DNA of 64,000 nucleotides from Mesorhizobium sp. L-2-11 (GCF_016756595.1 NZ_AP023259.1:62001-126000), one strand, 5' to 3'; numbered from the stretch's first letter, positions 45,764 to 55,539 are shown. Notes: generated by a model not told the origin, from the sequence alone. Made by a program: numbers and translations.

Positions 45764-46525
45764 ATGAACGAGAGTCAGGCCCACTTCGGAAAGACCGTCG
45801 CCATAGAAATGGAAGGCGTGTCAAAATGGTTTGGATCCTTCCAGGTGTTGCGAGACGTCAATCTGCGACTGATGACGGGCGAGAGAATCGTCGTCTGCGG
45901 CCCATCAGGTTCCGGCAAATCCACGCTGATCCGATGCGTGAACCGGCTCGAGAAGCACCAGTCCGGGCGCATTGTCGTCAACGGAGTCGAGTTGCTCCCA
46001 CGGATGAAGGGCCTCCCAGATCTCCGTCGGGATGCGGGCATGGTATTCCAGCAATTCAATCTGTTTCCGCACCTTACCGTAATGCAGAACTGTACCCTGG
46101 CGCTTGTCCGGGCGCGGGGAATGACACGCAAGCAGGCGGAGGAGGTGGCTTACGCAAATTTACGACGCGTCCGTATACCAGAACAGACCAACAAATATCC
46201 CCACCAGCTCTCAGGCGGTCAACAGCAGCGTGTCGCGATCGCACGCGCACTTTGCATGAAGCCCAAGATCATGCTCTTTGACGAGCCCACCTCTGCGCTG
46301 GACCCAGAAATGGTGAAGGAAGTCCTCGATGCGATGACGGCCCTCGCCGAAGATGGGATGACTATGATTTGCGTCACCCATGAGATGGGGTTTGCCAGAA
46401 ATGTCGCTGATCGGATTGTATTCATGGACGGCGGAGAGATCCTTGAAGAGGGTGATCCCGACGAGTTTTTCAAGGCTCCCCGACACATCCGGGCCAAGCA
46501 GTTTCTGAGCCAGCTTCTACACTAA
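45764..46525 (+). CDS. ABC transporter ATP-binding protein (GlnQ/HisP type)
   Basis: 253 residues with Walker [10 protein letters not shown], signature [15 protein letters not shown], Walker [15 protein letters not shown] and switch His in VTHEMGFA. The polar amino-acid subfamily is indicated by the overall pattern. It closes the permease operon, 22 bases after permease 2, and drives import from the solute-binding protein at 42015. Confidence 0.92.
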   Translation: MNESQAHFGKTVAIEMEGVSKWFGSFQVLRDVNLRLMTGERIVVCGPSGSGKSTLIRCVNRLEKHQSGRIVVNGVELLPRMKGLPDLRRDAGMVFQQFNLFPHLTVMQNCTLALVRARGMTRKQAEEVAYANLRRVRIPEQTNKYPHQLSGGQQQRVAIARALCMKPKIMLFDEPTSALDPEMVKEVLDAMTALAEDGMTMICVTHEMGFARNVADRIVFMDGGEILEEGDPDEFFKAPRHIRAKQFLSQLLH

Positions 46526-46656
46526 GGGGCAAATCGACTTCTACAATCTGCGGGCCAGCCGGCAGTCCGGCGCTTCGGGAAATGATGCCGTCGGAAACCG
46601 CGATGGTTGGGTGGATTATGGTCGACGCGTCTTCCCATGAGACGGCGGCGACTGTA

Positions 46657-46670
46657 GGTAGGTATACTGG
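46657..46670. promoter_or_regulatory. Possible operator upstream of the second GntR gene
   Basis: AGGTAGGTATACTGG-like sequence with a GGTATAC half-site, about 40 bases before the TTG start of the regulator. It fits autoregulation. Weaker than the other sites of the family. Confidence 0.35.
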
Positions 46671-46707
46671 CTGTTGCAACGGCCGAAGTCGGAAGGGAGC
46701 GCGTAAC

Positions 46708-47478
46708 TTGGCCAAGATAAACGCCGTGCATGGCAGGATCAGTTCGCGAGCGAGCCAGGAGCCTCTTCATTCGCTCGTCCGGGCCGCTCTGCGGGAGCGC
46801 ATGATTACTGGCGAGTATCCGCCGGGGGAATCGCTGCCGTCTGTACAGATGTTGGCTACCGAATTTGACGTCAGCGCGATTACGGTAAAGCGCGCGATAA
46901 GGGACCTTCAACTGGCGGGATTAGTCCAGTCCCACGCGGGCTTGGGCACCTTCGTGCGCGAACATCGGCGGTTTGTGCAAGAAGTGTCCGCAAGCATGGC
47001 GCTTCGCGGTATTAAGGAAGCCGCCCGAGACAGCCATCAAACCGTGTCATTGCAACTCGTCTCGATCACCGAAGGCGAAATCCAGGATAAGAACCTTCAG
47101 CACTTCGCCTATAAGGAAGGAAGGTACTTTTGCGTCAAAAAGTCCATCTCGATCGACGGCATGGTGGCCATGTTTGATACGAGTTACATCTCGAAGAACG
47201 TTCCCGATGGCTTTTTGGACGATGCCGGCACGAAATTTCTTTATGAGATAGCTAACGAGCATGGATTTGACTTGCGCGAGCACAGGGTTCTGATTGATGC
47301 CTGTCTTGCCGAACCAGAAGTTCAGATGCACTTCGCTGTACCGGAATCATTCCCAATACTTCGCAGGAGCTATCATTTCAGCGCCGGTCCGATTGACGTG
47401 TATGGTACAGTGCTTTCTCCGCTGGATCGGGTCGCTTACTACATAGATCTGCGAGCGGACCACTTAGCTCCAGCGTAG
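46708..47478 (+). CDS. GntR-family regulator with UTRA-type ligand domain (2)
   Basis: 256 residues from TTG 46708, preceded by GGAAGGGAG. The farther ATG at 46582 would place the operator-like site inside the gene. The DNA-binding part is LPSVQMLATEFDVSAITVKR and AIRDLQLAGLVQSHAGLGTF; the ligand domain has FDTSYISKNVPDGFLDD and ends LDRVAYYIDL. Paralogue of 31037-31774. Located just after the importer genes, so the imported compound or a breakdown product is a likely ligand (inference). Confidence 0.87.
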   Translation: MAKINAVHGRISSRASQEPLHSLVRAALRERMITGEYPPGESLPSVQMLATEFDVSAITVKRAIRDLQLAGLVQSHAGLGTFVREHRRFVQEVSASMALRGIKEAARDSHQTVSLQLVSITEGEIQDKNLQHFAYKEGRYFCVKKSISIDGMVAMFDTSYISKNVPDGFLDDAGTKFLYEIANEHGFDLREHRVLIDACLAEPEVQMHFAVPESFPILRRSYHFSAGPIDVYGTVLSPLDRVAYYIDLRADHLAPA

Positions 47479-47518
47479 TCAGCTTACACAATCTAGCTCG
47501 TTGTTTTCTGTAAACTGT

Positions 47519-48670
47519 TTAGAACGGTTCCTTGATGCCGGAAGAACAGGCGATCAGCACGACCGGCCCGTCATCGGTAAAACTGAGTTGGTCGAGGGCA
47601 GCAAACCCAGCGCACGACGAAAGCTCAAACCATAGTCCGAACCTGCGGAGGAGCTGATCTGCAGACCCTGCCTTCGTATCGTCGACCTTTACGCATTCGC
47701 CTTGCGATTCGCGTATGGCGACCACCGCCCTATAACTATTTACCAGGCAGGCCGTACCCAGTTGCCGAGTGGGAAGGGGTTCGACATGCCTGATGTCGCA
47801 ACCGCTCTGGACCGCCTGAAACAGCGGCGCCCTCGCCGCCGGTTCTACCGAGACAAGCTTGGGCACTCTGTTTATAGCTCCGAGCAGTAAGGCTTCATGG
47901 AAGCCCTTATAAATGCCAAAGAGGAGTTCGCCGTAGCCGGTAGGTACGACAACGACGGATGGCGCCCTGCCCTTGAGGTCGCGGATAATCTCGTATGCAA
48001 TCGGTTTATACCCTTCCGCTCCCCAAGGGTGCCCCGTGTGGCTGGACGGCGTCAGGTTGCTGACAGAGTAAAAACCAGGGTCACTACACAACTCTCGCAT
48101 CTTGCACCAGCGTTCCTCGCTTTTCACGAAGATCGACTTTGCATTGAAGGCTCGCAGCATTGCTTTGAACGTTTCACTCACATCCGGTGTCGTGAAAATG
48201 ATACTATTCATGCCCGCCCGGGCCGCCATTGCCGCAGCTGAAACACCGTGGTTTCCCGTCGAAGCAGCAACGATCGTGTGCGCTCCCTCCATAAGAGCGG
48301 CGCTTACGGTATATTTGTTAAGTCTGTCTTTGTGGCTGAGTGTCGGGTTCCGGCTTTCATCCTTTACGAAGATCTGCCTGCCGCCCATTGCAGCCGGAGC
48401 TATTTTCGAAATGTTGATCAGCGGAGTGTTGCCCACCGCAACATCCAGCTTATCGTGCGACGGGGGAAGTAGCGCTGACCACTGCTCCGCGTCAGCCAAT
48501 CCTCCCGACCGAAGGACTGCTGCCGCCCCATAGTCAAAAACCAGTTCGAGAGGAAATTGGACAGCAGCGGTGGAGGACCTCGGGCATCCTTCACGCAGGA
48601 TCGGAAAGAGGGGGTACTCTACCGGATGATGGGATAGGGAGCGCTGAGCGAAGGCGAGTGATGTGGCCAT
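47519..48670 (-). CDS. Threonine-synthase-like fold-type II PLP enzyme
   Basis: 383 residues from ATG 48670, two bases after the end of the upstream M20 gene, so the two are coupled; a longer frame into that gene is an artefact. The PLP lysine is in PTLSHKDRLN, the substrate loop is AASTGNHGVSAAAMAARAG, and the glycine loop is PTGYGELLFG. The pattern is that of threonine synthase and related lyases (threonine dehydratase, diaminopropionate lyase), but shorter than true ThrC. With the downstream 2-oxobutyrate-type operon, a role as a lyase yielding a 2-oxo acid is attractive, though not shown. Confidence 0.82.
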   Translation of the reverse strand: MATSLAFAQRSLSHHPVEYPLFPILREGCPRSSTAAVQFPLELVFDYGAAAVLRSGGLADAEQWSALLPPSHDKLDVAVGNTPLINISKIAPAAMGGRQIFVKDESRNPTLSHKDRLNKYTVSAALMEGAHTIVAASTGNHGVSAAAMAARAGMNSIIFTTPDVSETFKAMLRAFNAKSIFVKSEERWCKMRELCSDPGFYSVSNLTPSSHTGHPWGAEGYKPIAYEIIRDLKGRAPSVVVVPTGYGELLFGIYKGFHEALLLGAINRVPKLVSVEPAARAPLFQAVQSGCDIRHVEPLPTRQLGTACLVNSYRAVVAIRESQGECVKVDDTKAGSADQLLRRFGLWFELSSCAGFAALDQLSFTDDGPVVLIACSSGIKEPF

Positions 48671-48672
48671 AG

Positions 48673-49890
48673 TCAACTCGCGGCAGGAAGCCGAGCGAGA
48701 CGGTTGATTGCCTCTGCCATGACTTCGGCTCCGATGGTCATCGCCCGCTCGTCGATGTCGAACTCGGGGGTGTGATGTGGTGCCACGATTCCCTGCGCTT
48801 CGTCCTTGCAGCCGCACAGGAAATAGCAACCCTTGATGCGCGCCAGGAACTCTGCCATATCCTCGCCGGCCATAGTTCGGTATTCCGAAAATGTAATGTC
48901 TCCCCCATAGAGGGATTGGGCGGATTCCTTAACAAGGCCTGCGACCTCGGGATTACTGATGCAGGGAGGAATCGATCCTGACGCGTCGAAGGTAATGTCG
49001 ACCTTGTACAAGGACGACAGGTCGCGAGCGATCTCGGCGAGCCGGCGCAGCAGCATGTCTCGCACGCTATTGGATTGGGTCCTCAGCGTCCCCCCGATAT
49101 CAATCTCGGCCGGGATCACATTGTGAATCTTACCGCATGCAATCGATCCGACGCTGATGACAGCTGCCTCCATCGCGTTGACCTCACGGGCTACCAAGAC
49201 TGAATTAAGCTGCAACAAGCTTGCAAGCGCCGAGACAGTGTCGGTGGCCAGATGGGGTATCGCACCATGGCCGCCACTTCCGCGGATTTTCCATGACAGC
49301 TTGTCTGTAGAGGCGAACACCGCCTCGGCGTGGCATGCAAGCTGGCCTGTTGGGAGTTCGCTCCACAAGTGGAGACCTATACAGTAGTCCGGGGTGTAGA
49401 CGTCGATGACCCCGTCCGCAATCATCGCCTTGGCACCTCCCCCGGGTTCCTCGGAGGGCTGGAAGCATAAGACTAGCCGCCCAGGGAACTCTCTGGCACG
49501 TCGCGACACCACCCGCCCAACTGTGAGAGCGACAGCCATGTGCCCGTCGTGGCCACACGCATGGCTGTTCCCGGCGATTGTCGATCGCCAAGGTCGATCC
49601 GCGACTTCCTCGATGGGCAACGCGTCCATGTCTGCCCTCAGGAGAATGGTGGGTCCTGGTAGGCCACCTTTAACAACGCCGACCAGGCCCGAACGACCGT
49701 AGGCCCTCTCGTCAATTGCAATGCCTGACTCGCGAAGCTTTTCGGCAACGTAGGCGCGGGTGCGCGGCAATTCGAAACCCAGCTCCGGTATCAGATGGAG
49801 TTCCCTACGTACCGATCTCATCCACTCCGTATCTGAGAGGGTGATTAGTCCGGATGCCGGTATGCCGCTTCTTACTGTATCCTCAGTCAA
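48673..49890 (-). CDS. M20D-family amidohydrolase (N-acyl-amino acid/hippurate hydrolase-like)
   Basis: 405 residues from TTG 49890, six bases after AAGGAG; the frame remains open to 49956 but has no better start. Metal and catalytic motifs are intact: SHACGHDGHMAVALTVG, QPSEEPGGGAKAMI, and the insert GSGGHGAIPHLATDTV. Enzymes of the M20D group remove acyl groups from amino acids (hippurate, indole-acetyl-amino acids, N-acetyl-diaminopimelate). Its operon partner is the PLP enzyme at 47519-48670. It is divergent from the M24 gene at 50049, with a symmetric promoter between. Confidence 0.88.
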   Translation of the reverse strand: MTEDTVRSGIPASGLITLSDTEWMRSVRRELHLIPELGFELPRTRAYVAEKLRESGIAIDERAYGRSGLVGVVKGGLPGPTILLRADMDALPIEEVADRPWRSTIAGNSHACGHDGHMAVALTVGRVVSRRAREFPGRLVLCFQPSEEPGGGAKAMIADGVIDVYTPDYCIGLHLWSELPTGQLACHAEAVFASTDKLSWKIRGSGGHGAIPHLATDTVSALASLLQLNSVLVAREVNAMEAAVISVGSIACGKIHNVIPAEIDIGGTLRTQSNSVRDMLLRRLAEIARDLSSLYKVDITFDASGSIPPCISNPEVAGLVKESAQSLYGGDITFSEYRTMAGEDMAEFLARIKGCYFLCGCKDEAQGIVAPHHTPEFDIDERAMTIGAEVMAEAINRLARLPAAS

Positions 49891-49960
49891 GTACCACTCC
49901 TTCAACTCAGATCCCCCGCTACGCCGCAACCACCGACATCGATGTCTTAGAGTCACTGAG

Positions 49961-50001
49961 GCTTGACATATAAGAATACTCGGTATACCAACCTGTCAAG
50001 C
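49961..50001. promoter_or_regulatory. Symmetric divergent promoter with GGTATACC operator
   Basis: GCTTGACA (49961-49968) and its exact inverse TGTCAAGC (49994-50001) provide a -35 element on each strand. Between them lie GGTATACC (49982-49989) and possible -10 hexamers TATACC on + and TATTCT on -, each 15 bases from its -35. The operator is thus shared by the M20-PLP operon (minus) and the M24 gene (plus). Confidence 0.6.
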
Positions 50002-50048
50002 GCATTTGGAGAGATAGCCATCTCCCGCAGAATTTCAGGGGCATATCT

Positions 50049-51212
50049 TTGACAATTCAAGTCAGCAAATTTGTCGGGAGCCGCCTGGACGATCTTTTTG
50101 CGAGAATGAGGGAAGCGTCCCTTGACGCGCTGGTGCTAACCGATCGCGAGAATTTTGAGTACTTTAGCGGTTTTCGGACCTTGTTCTGGGCATCGAAATC
50201 GCGGCCCTTCTACGCAATTGCCTGTTCACGCGAACGTCTTTTGCATGTCCTCGTAAGCGCCGTGGAAAGGCGAACTGCGGAAGCGCATCAAGGTTTTCCC
50301 CAGCAAATCCAGTTTCATTATTACGATGGCTTGGTGCCAGAAAGTGTGTCGGCCTTGTCAAAGGTCTTGAATGGCGGCGTCAACCGGAACGCCGCCATTG
50401 CAATTGATTATGGAATGGACATGTTCGGCCGGGGAGTTCATGGGCTTCACAAAATTCTCGGAAGCGAAAGGGGCTCAGCAACGGTCGACGCTGCCGACAT
50501 CATTTGGGATGTTAGAATGGTCAAGGACGAAGAGGAAATCGCTCATAAGCGCCAGGCTCTGAAGGTTGCGACTGATTCGTTTTTTGCTGCACTCCGGCAC
50601 CTGAGAATTGGAGATACGGAAGAGCAGTTCGCTGCCATTCTGCGCAGCGAATTGATCCAGCGCGGGGCAAGTGCGATTCCCTGGCTACCAGTTCGGTTCG
50701 GTTTGAAGGACATGGCCTACAGTATGCCCCCGACGCAACGCAGGCTTGAGCATGACGATTACATTTGGGTCGATATCGGCTGCGTGGTGAATGGTAGTAT
50801 TTCTGACATCAACCGAATTGCAAAAGCCGGCCATGTTTCAGACCGTGAACAGTCGATGTATGGGACCGTTCGGAAGCTGACGCTGGAGACGGCTGGGTCG
50901 ATCAAAGCAGGTGAACAGTGCAGTGACATCTATAGGAGATTCCGGCAACAGGTGGACCGGGAAAACATCCCATTCTATAGTGCGGCATCCCGCATTGGAC
51001 ATGGATCCGGGGTCGATCTGACCGAGCCACCCTCTGTCGCCGAGGCGTCATCAGAAATCCTCCGGGATGGTATGATTATTCACATCGAGCCGAAGATCGA
51101 AGTCGATTACGGGGTATTCCAGCTTGAGGAAGTCGTATTGGTGAAGGGTTCAGAAGCTGAATTTCTAAGCGAGATCGCACCTGAAAAGCTTCCCGAGATT
51201 CCATTGGCATAA
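50049..51212 (+). CDS. M24-family (creatinase/Xaa-Pro dipeptidase-like) hydrolase 2
   Basis: 387 residues from TTG 50049 with AGGGG upstream. All five metal ligands are present (VDIGC, SISDINRIA, RIGHGSG, HIEPKIEV, FQLEEVVLV). Clearly paralogous to 22542-23712 (shared DRENFEYFSGFRTLFWASK-type N-terminus and PWLPVRFGLKD). Cytoplasmic hydrolase of an amide or cyclic amidine, substrate unknown. Divergent from the M20-PLP operon. Confidence 0.86.
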   Translation: MTIQVSKFVGSRLDDLFARMREASLDALVLTDRENFEYFSGFRTLFWASKSRPFYAIACSRERLLHVLVSAVERRTAEAHQGFPQQIQFHYYDGLVPESVSALSKVLNGGVNRNAAIAIDYGMDMFGRGVHGLHKILGSERGSATVDAADIIWDVRMVKDEEEIAHKRQALKVATDSFFAALRHLRIGDTEEQFAAILRSELIQRGASAIPWLPVRFGLKDMAYSMPPTQRRLEHDDYIWVDIGCVVNGSISDINRIAKAGHVSDREQSMYGTVRKLTLETAGSIKAGEQCSDIYRRFRQQVDRENIPFYSAASRIGHGSGVDLTEPPSVAEASSEILRDGMIIHIEPKIEVDYGVFQLEEVVLVKGSEAEFLSEIAPEKLPEIPLA

Positions 51213-51404
51213 CTTGTCGCTCCAAAACTGAGAGATTCCCCATCCCCCGGTCAAGAAGCTGTCCGCGCTCAGCGCCGTACTCTGCGCGACTTCCCGGAAG
51301 GTCAATGCCTCATCAACGGGGTTCGGCTCTGGCAAAGCAGCCGGGAAAATGCCGCCGCTCCGGCCTCTACCGCAAGCGACGGGAAGTTTTGTCCGAGTGC
51401 GGCC

Positions 51405-51827
51405 TCAAGAACCGTCTCGGCAGGCCGGCGCCTGACGAAAGAAGTTGCAGCATAAAACGACGCGGCGCGCCCATTTCTCAACGAATGGTACGGCGCGCTT
51501 GGCGATAGGATGGACCGGGAAGACAGGGAAAATGATGTCATCGAATGCAGTTGCGCCGTCGGGAGCTTCCATGAGTGGCGCCACCTTGGCACGCGAAACG
51601 CCGGTCCCGCAGTAGCCGATCGCATAATAGATACCGTTGTGGGTGCGACCAAGATCAGGCACCTCATCGTACGTGTAACCTATGAGCCCGTCCTCGCAGT
51701 GAATAACGGGGACAGTGCAGAGGCCTGGAAAGACTGACAGAAGGTCGCGTGCAAGGTGACTATAAGCCATTGGCGAGCGGCTCCGGGCGAACCGTCCAAC
51801 CCGGCCGCCCCACATGATGTCCCCCAA
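51405..51827 (-). pseudogene. FAD-dependent amine/amino-acid oxidase C-terminal remnant
   Basis: The minus strand reads LIGYTYDEVPDLGRTHNGIY, YAIGYCGTGVSRAKV and DGATAFDDIIFPVFPV, matching the C-terminal FAD-binding part of DadA/PuuB-type oxidoreductases. The N-terminal FAD fold is missing. 51213-51404 holds no gene. Confidence 0.65.
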
Positions 51828-52130
51828 TCAAGGAACCCGATCAGCTTCGCAGTACAAATCGAGCCAATCCGCCCGCGTCAGGTGGGCGTCGATAGGGTGC
51901 ACGTCTCCAACGACCAATTCCATCGGGCGCATTCCTTCGATGGAGCGGCGCCCGCGCGGGCGGCTGTCCTCGTAGGCTTTGCGGTTCGTTCCAAACTGGT
52001 GGACCTCCGATAAGGCAGCTCTTCCGACACGAGCGTCCACGGGATCGAACAGGCTTGATCAAAACTCGCTGGATCACTGGGGCGGAACCCCCATGACCTG
52101 GTGGTCTCTATCAGGAAGTTGCGGTCCAAG
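51828..52130 (-). pseudogene. Unrecognised gene fragment(s), frameshifted
   Basis: Minus-strand frames contain RNFLIETTRSWGFRPSDPAS and MRPMELVVGDVHPIDAHLTR plus ADWLDLYCEADRVP, which look like real protein but in different frames. The family was not recognised. Position next to the oxidoreductase remnant suggests one decayed catabolic cluster. Confidence 0.35.
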
Positions 52131-52289
52131 ACCTTGACGTCTCACCCTCCGGATGACGGTACTGATCCAAACCCAAAGCGCGCTGCCCGCCTGCCGCCGC
52201 GACAGCCCGCCCTGCTCAACAGACGCCTACAACCGGGTGCGAAGATCCATCGAGTAAGGCTTGCCCATCCGTGCCGGCCTCCTTTTCAG

Positions 52290-52440
52290 CCAGCACGTTG
52301 AATCCGATTTGCAAGCCTTAGACCGCGGGCGACTTTGCGGACCTCGGCGCGCGTGAGGCGGCGAACAAAACTCGCAGCCCCGGCTGCTACCAAGAGCTGC
52401 GCCGGATCGACCGTGGCCTCTATTGATTGGCAGCGTACAA
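52290..52440 (-). pseudogene. Short unrecognised coding remnant
   Basis: The minus strand gives RRLTRAEVRKVARGLRLANR followed by IQRAG and a stop, a plausible helical C-terminus. Nothing upstream in frame is convincing. Between 52131 and 52527 no complete gene is seen. Confidence 0.25.
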
Positions 52441-52527
52441 ACAGGCTGACCGCACGAGCCACCGTGCCGGACTATCGCGCCGTCACCCCCAAGCCCATCT
52501 CGAATGCCTTTGCCGCAAACCCCTGCC

Positions 52528-53007
52528 TTAACCGGGGTCGCCTATAGGCAGTGCCTGGGAGTGCTTCACCTGCCCCAGTGCAAAGCTTGACTCGATTGAC
52601 GCCACCCCCTCCAGCCGCGTCAGCTTTTGCTTGAGAAATGCCTCGTAGGCTTCGAGATCTTTGACAACGATGCGGAGCAGGTAGTCTTGTTGGCCGGTCA
52701 TGAGATAGCACTCGACAATTTCGGGCCAGCGCTGCACAGCGGTAGCAAACCGGTCCAGTTCCTCTTCTCTTTGTCTTTCCAGTTTTATCGACGCAAAGAC
52801 ACTGATCGGTAGGCCAATCTTTAGCTGGTCTATGACCGCCACGTAGCCCTTGATAACGCCGGAGGCTTCGAGATTGCGAACGCGACGTGCGCACGGCGAC
52901 GGCGACAGTCCGACGATCTCGCTTAGCTCTTCGGTTGTGGCATGAGCGTCCGACTGGAGAACGCCGAGGATTTTTCGATCGATTGCGTCAATTTCAATTT
53001 TTGGCAC
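52528..53007 (-). CDS. Lrp/AsnC-family transcriptional regulator
   Basis: 159 residues. The N-terminal helix-turn-helix is IDAIDRKILGVLQSDAHATT with LSEIVGLSPSPCARRVRNLE, and the RAM effector domain follows (YLMTGQQDYLLRIVVKDLEA). Divergent from the E1-PCC-MCM operon with a 135-bp gap, so it is the likely local regulator. In the Pseudomonas mde system an Lrp-type regulator likewise sits next to an E1-type 2-oxobutyrate dehydrogenase gene (known analogy). An amino acid is the probable ligand. Confidence 0.9.
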   Translation of the reverse strand: MPKIEIDAIDRKILGVLQSDAHATTEELSEIVGLSPSPCARRVRNLEASGVIKGYVAVIDQLKIGLPISVFASIKLERQREEELDRFATAVQRWPEIVECYLMTGQQDYLLRIVVKDLEAYEAFLKQKLTRLEGVASIESSFALGQVKHSQALPIGDPG

Positions 53008-53142
53008 AGATTTTCATTTTCCTCTAATTGGTTGGCCATCTGAGCTAAAAATGATCAGTCAACCGATAAAGTTTAGCCACAACTTACGCAACGCGTCCAG
53101 TAGCATGTTCCACTGAATAGCTAGACGCTACAGCGAGGGGCG

Positions 53143-55539
53143 ATGGACGAGTTACGACTAGAGACACTGACGGAACTCGAGAAGAAGGTCCTGTGGCTCG
53201 CGACGTGGACGATCCACAACGCGAACCATCTTCGCGATAGCGATGACGGGCTGAAGGTTGGCGGTCACCAGGCTTCGTCGGCTTCGTTGGCAACCATCAT
53301 GACCGCACTATATTTCGCGGCATTGCGACCGGAGGACAGGGTCGCCGTTAAACCCCACGCGAGTCCGATCTTCCACGCGATTCAATATCTCTTCGGCAAT
53401 CAGACGCGTGCGAAACTCGAGGCTTTCCGTGCCTACAAGGGTGCACAGTCCTACCCCTCCCGGACCAAAGACATCGATGACGTCGACTTCTCGACCGGTT
53501 CCGTGGGTCTAGGTGTCGCGCAAACGCTATTTTCGTCACTCGTGCAGGATTACCTCCACGCGAAGGGCTTGGCCTCAAATCTTCCCGACGGAAAGATGGT
53601 GGCACTCATCGGCGACGCCGAGATGGACGAGGGCAACATCTTCGAGGCACTTCTGGAGGGCTGGAAGCACGGGCTTCGCAATACGTGGTGGATTGTAGAT
53701 TACAACCGCCAGAGCCTCGACGCTGTTGTCCGGGAGGGTTTGTGGGAACGATTTGAATCCATTTTCCGGAGTTTTGGGTGGGACGTGGTCATTCTCAAAT
53801 ATGGACGCTTACTCGAAGCCGCTTTTGCGGAACCAGGTGGCGAGGCACTTCGGAAATGGGTCGATGCATGTCCCAATCAACTTTATTCGGCTTTGACATT
53901 CCAGGGTGGAGCATCCTGGAGAAAACGACTGCTGGATGATCTTGGCGACCAAAGTCCAGTCTCCGAGTTGATCGAACGCCGTTCGGACGAAGAGCTGGCT
54001 CGCCTCATGGCCAATCTTGGAGGGCATGATCTGCCCGCGCTGCTCGACGCCTTCGAAAATGCGCGCTCACATGATCGCCCAGTGTGTTTCATCGCATACA
54101 CGATCAAGGGTTTCGGCTTGCCGTTGGCCGGGCACAAAGACAATCATGCCGGACTGATGACGCCGACGCAGGTGGAAACACTGCGCCACCGATTGCACGT
54201 CCGTCCTGGCCACGAATGGGATCCCTTCGAGGGTCTTACCCTACCGGCAAAACGTTTGGCCGATTTCGTAAAAGCGGCGCCTTTCAATGCCAAAGGGAGG
54301 CGCCGGTATGACGCGCCGACAGTGGCAGTGCCGCCTACCTTGACTGTCGCGGCCCAGCCTTCCATGTCGACACAGCAGGGTTTTGGGCTGCTGATGCACG
54401 AGATTGCCAAGCAGGACAGTGCCCTTGCAAAGCGGATCGTTACGACATCGCCCGATGTCACGGTGTCGACCAATCTCGGTGCGTGGGTCAACCGTCGTGG
54501 CCTGTTCGCAAAGGAAGCGATGGTCGATCTGTTCAAGAAGGAGCGCATCCCTTCCACCTTCAACTGGGAGTTCTCGCCCAACGGCCAGCACATGGAACTC
54601 GGCATTGCCGAGATGAACCTGTTCATCATGCTGTCGGCGCTGGGGATTTCCCATTCGATTTTCGGAGAACGGCTCTTGCCCGTAGGCACGCTCTATGATC
54701 CGTTTATCGAACGTGGCCTCGACGCCCTCAATTATGCCTGCTACCAGGACGCTCGCTTTATCATCGCCGCTACGCCTTCGGGGGTCACGCTGGCGCCGGA
54801 GGGCGGCGCTCACCAGTCGATCGCTACGCCCCTAATTGGTATGGCGCAGGATGGGCTTGCCAGCTTCGAGCCTGCTTTCGTCGATGAACTCGCGACGATC
54901 TTGCGGTTTTCCTTCGACTATATGCAGCGGTCGGGTAACTCCGAGCCCGATCAAGTGACGTGGCTGCGGGATGCGGTCGGCGGAGCGGTCTACCTAAGAC
55001 TCTCAACGCGATCAGTCGAGCAGCCCAAACGCGAGATTGATAGCAGTTTTGCGGAAAACATCGTCAACGGCGGGTACTGGATGCGGAGACCAGGTCCCAA
55101 CGCGCAGGTTGTCGTCGCATACACAGGTGCAGTGGCACCTGAAGCCATCGAAGCGGTCGGGCTTATGGCAGAGGATCGGCGAGACGTGGGATTGCTGGCA
55201 ATTACCTCGGCCGACCGCCTGAACGCGGGATGGACCGCAGCCCAGAAGGCGCGAGAGCACGGCCTCGTCCGCGCGCGCAGTCACATCGAGCGTCTACTTG
55301 ACGCGGTATCTTCGCACTGTTCACTGATAACGGTGCTTGACGGGCATCCGGCGACATTGGCTTGGCTTGGCGCGGTCTATGGACATCGAACACGGTCGCT
55401 TGGAGTGGAGCATTTCGGACAGACCGGCACCATCGCCGATCTCTATCGCCATTACGGAATCGATGCCCAAGGAATCGTGAGAGCAGCGCAAGCAATCTCG
55501 CCCGGTCGGCCTATCAGGTACCTTGAGGAAGTGGGCTGA
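53143..55539 (+). CDS. E1-type 2-oxoacid dehydrogenase (MdeB/AceE-like, thiamine-dependent)
   Basis: 798 residues from ATG 53143 with GAGGGGCG upstream. Thiamine-diphosphate motif [19 protein letters not shown] with the distal N in VDYNRQS. The transketolase-like second half has [20 protein letters not shown]. Shorter than AceE (about 887) and similar in size to the 2-oxobutyrate dehydrogenase MdeB of Pseudomonas. Converts a 2-oxo acid to an acyl group on a lipoyl E2; no E2 or E3 is encoded here, so those must be shared with the chromosomal complexes. Linked to propionyl-CoA genes, which supports 2-oxobutyrate as substrate (inference). Confidence 0.83.
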   Translation: MDELRLETLTELEKKVLWLATWTIHNANHLRDSDDGLKVGGHQASSASLATIMTALYFAALRPEDRVAVKPHASPIFHAIQYLFGNQTRAKLEAFRAYKGAQSYPSRTKDIDDVDFSTGSVGLGVAQTLFSSLVQDYLHAKGLASNLPDGKMVALIGDAEMDEGNIFEALLEGWKHGLRNTWWIVDYNRQSLDAVVREGLWERFESIFRSFGWDVVILKYGRLLEAAFAEPGGEALRKWVDACPNQLYSALTFQGGASWRKRLLDDLGDQSPVSELIERRSDEELARLMANLGGHDLPALLDAFENARSHDRPVCFIAYTIKGFGLPLAGHKDNHAGLMTPTQVETLRHRLHVRPGHEWDPFEGLTLPAKRLADFVKAAPFNAKGRRRYDAPTVAVPPTLTVAAQPSMSTQQGFGLLMHEIAKQDSALAKRIVTTSPDVTVSTNLGAWVNRRGLFAKEAMVDLFKKERIPSTFNWEFSPNGQHMELGIAEMNLFIMLSALGISHSIFGERLLPVGTLYDPFIERGLDALNYACYQDARFIIAATPSGVTLAPEGGAHQSIATPLIGMAQDGLASFEPAFVDELATILRFSFDYMQRSGNSEPDQVTWLRDAVGGAVYLRLSTRSVEQPKREIDSSFAENIVNGGYWMRRPGPNAQVVVAYTGAVAPEAIEAVGLMAEDRRDVGLLAITSADRLNAGWTAAQKAREHGLVRARSHIERLLDAVSSHCSLITVLDGHPATLAWLGAVYGHRTRSLGVEHFGQTGTIADLYRHYGIDAQGIVRAAQAISPGRPIRYLEEVG

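Noticed and set aside
22542..51212. Ectoine utilisation cluster
   Set aside because: Importer, M24 and PLP enzymes recall it, but EutE/DoeB-type deacylase, EutC and MocR-type EnuR are absent, and the regulators are UTRA-type GntR proteins.
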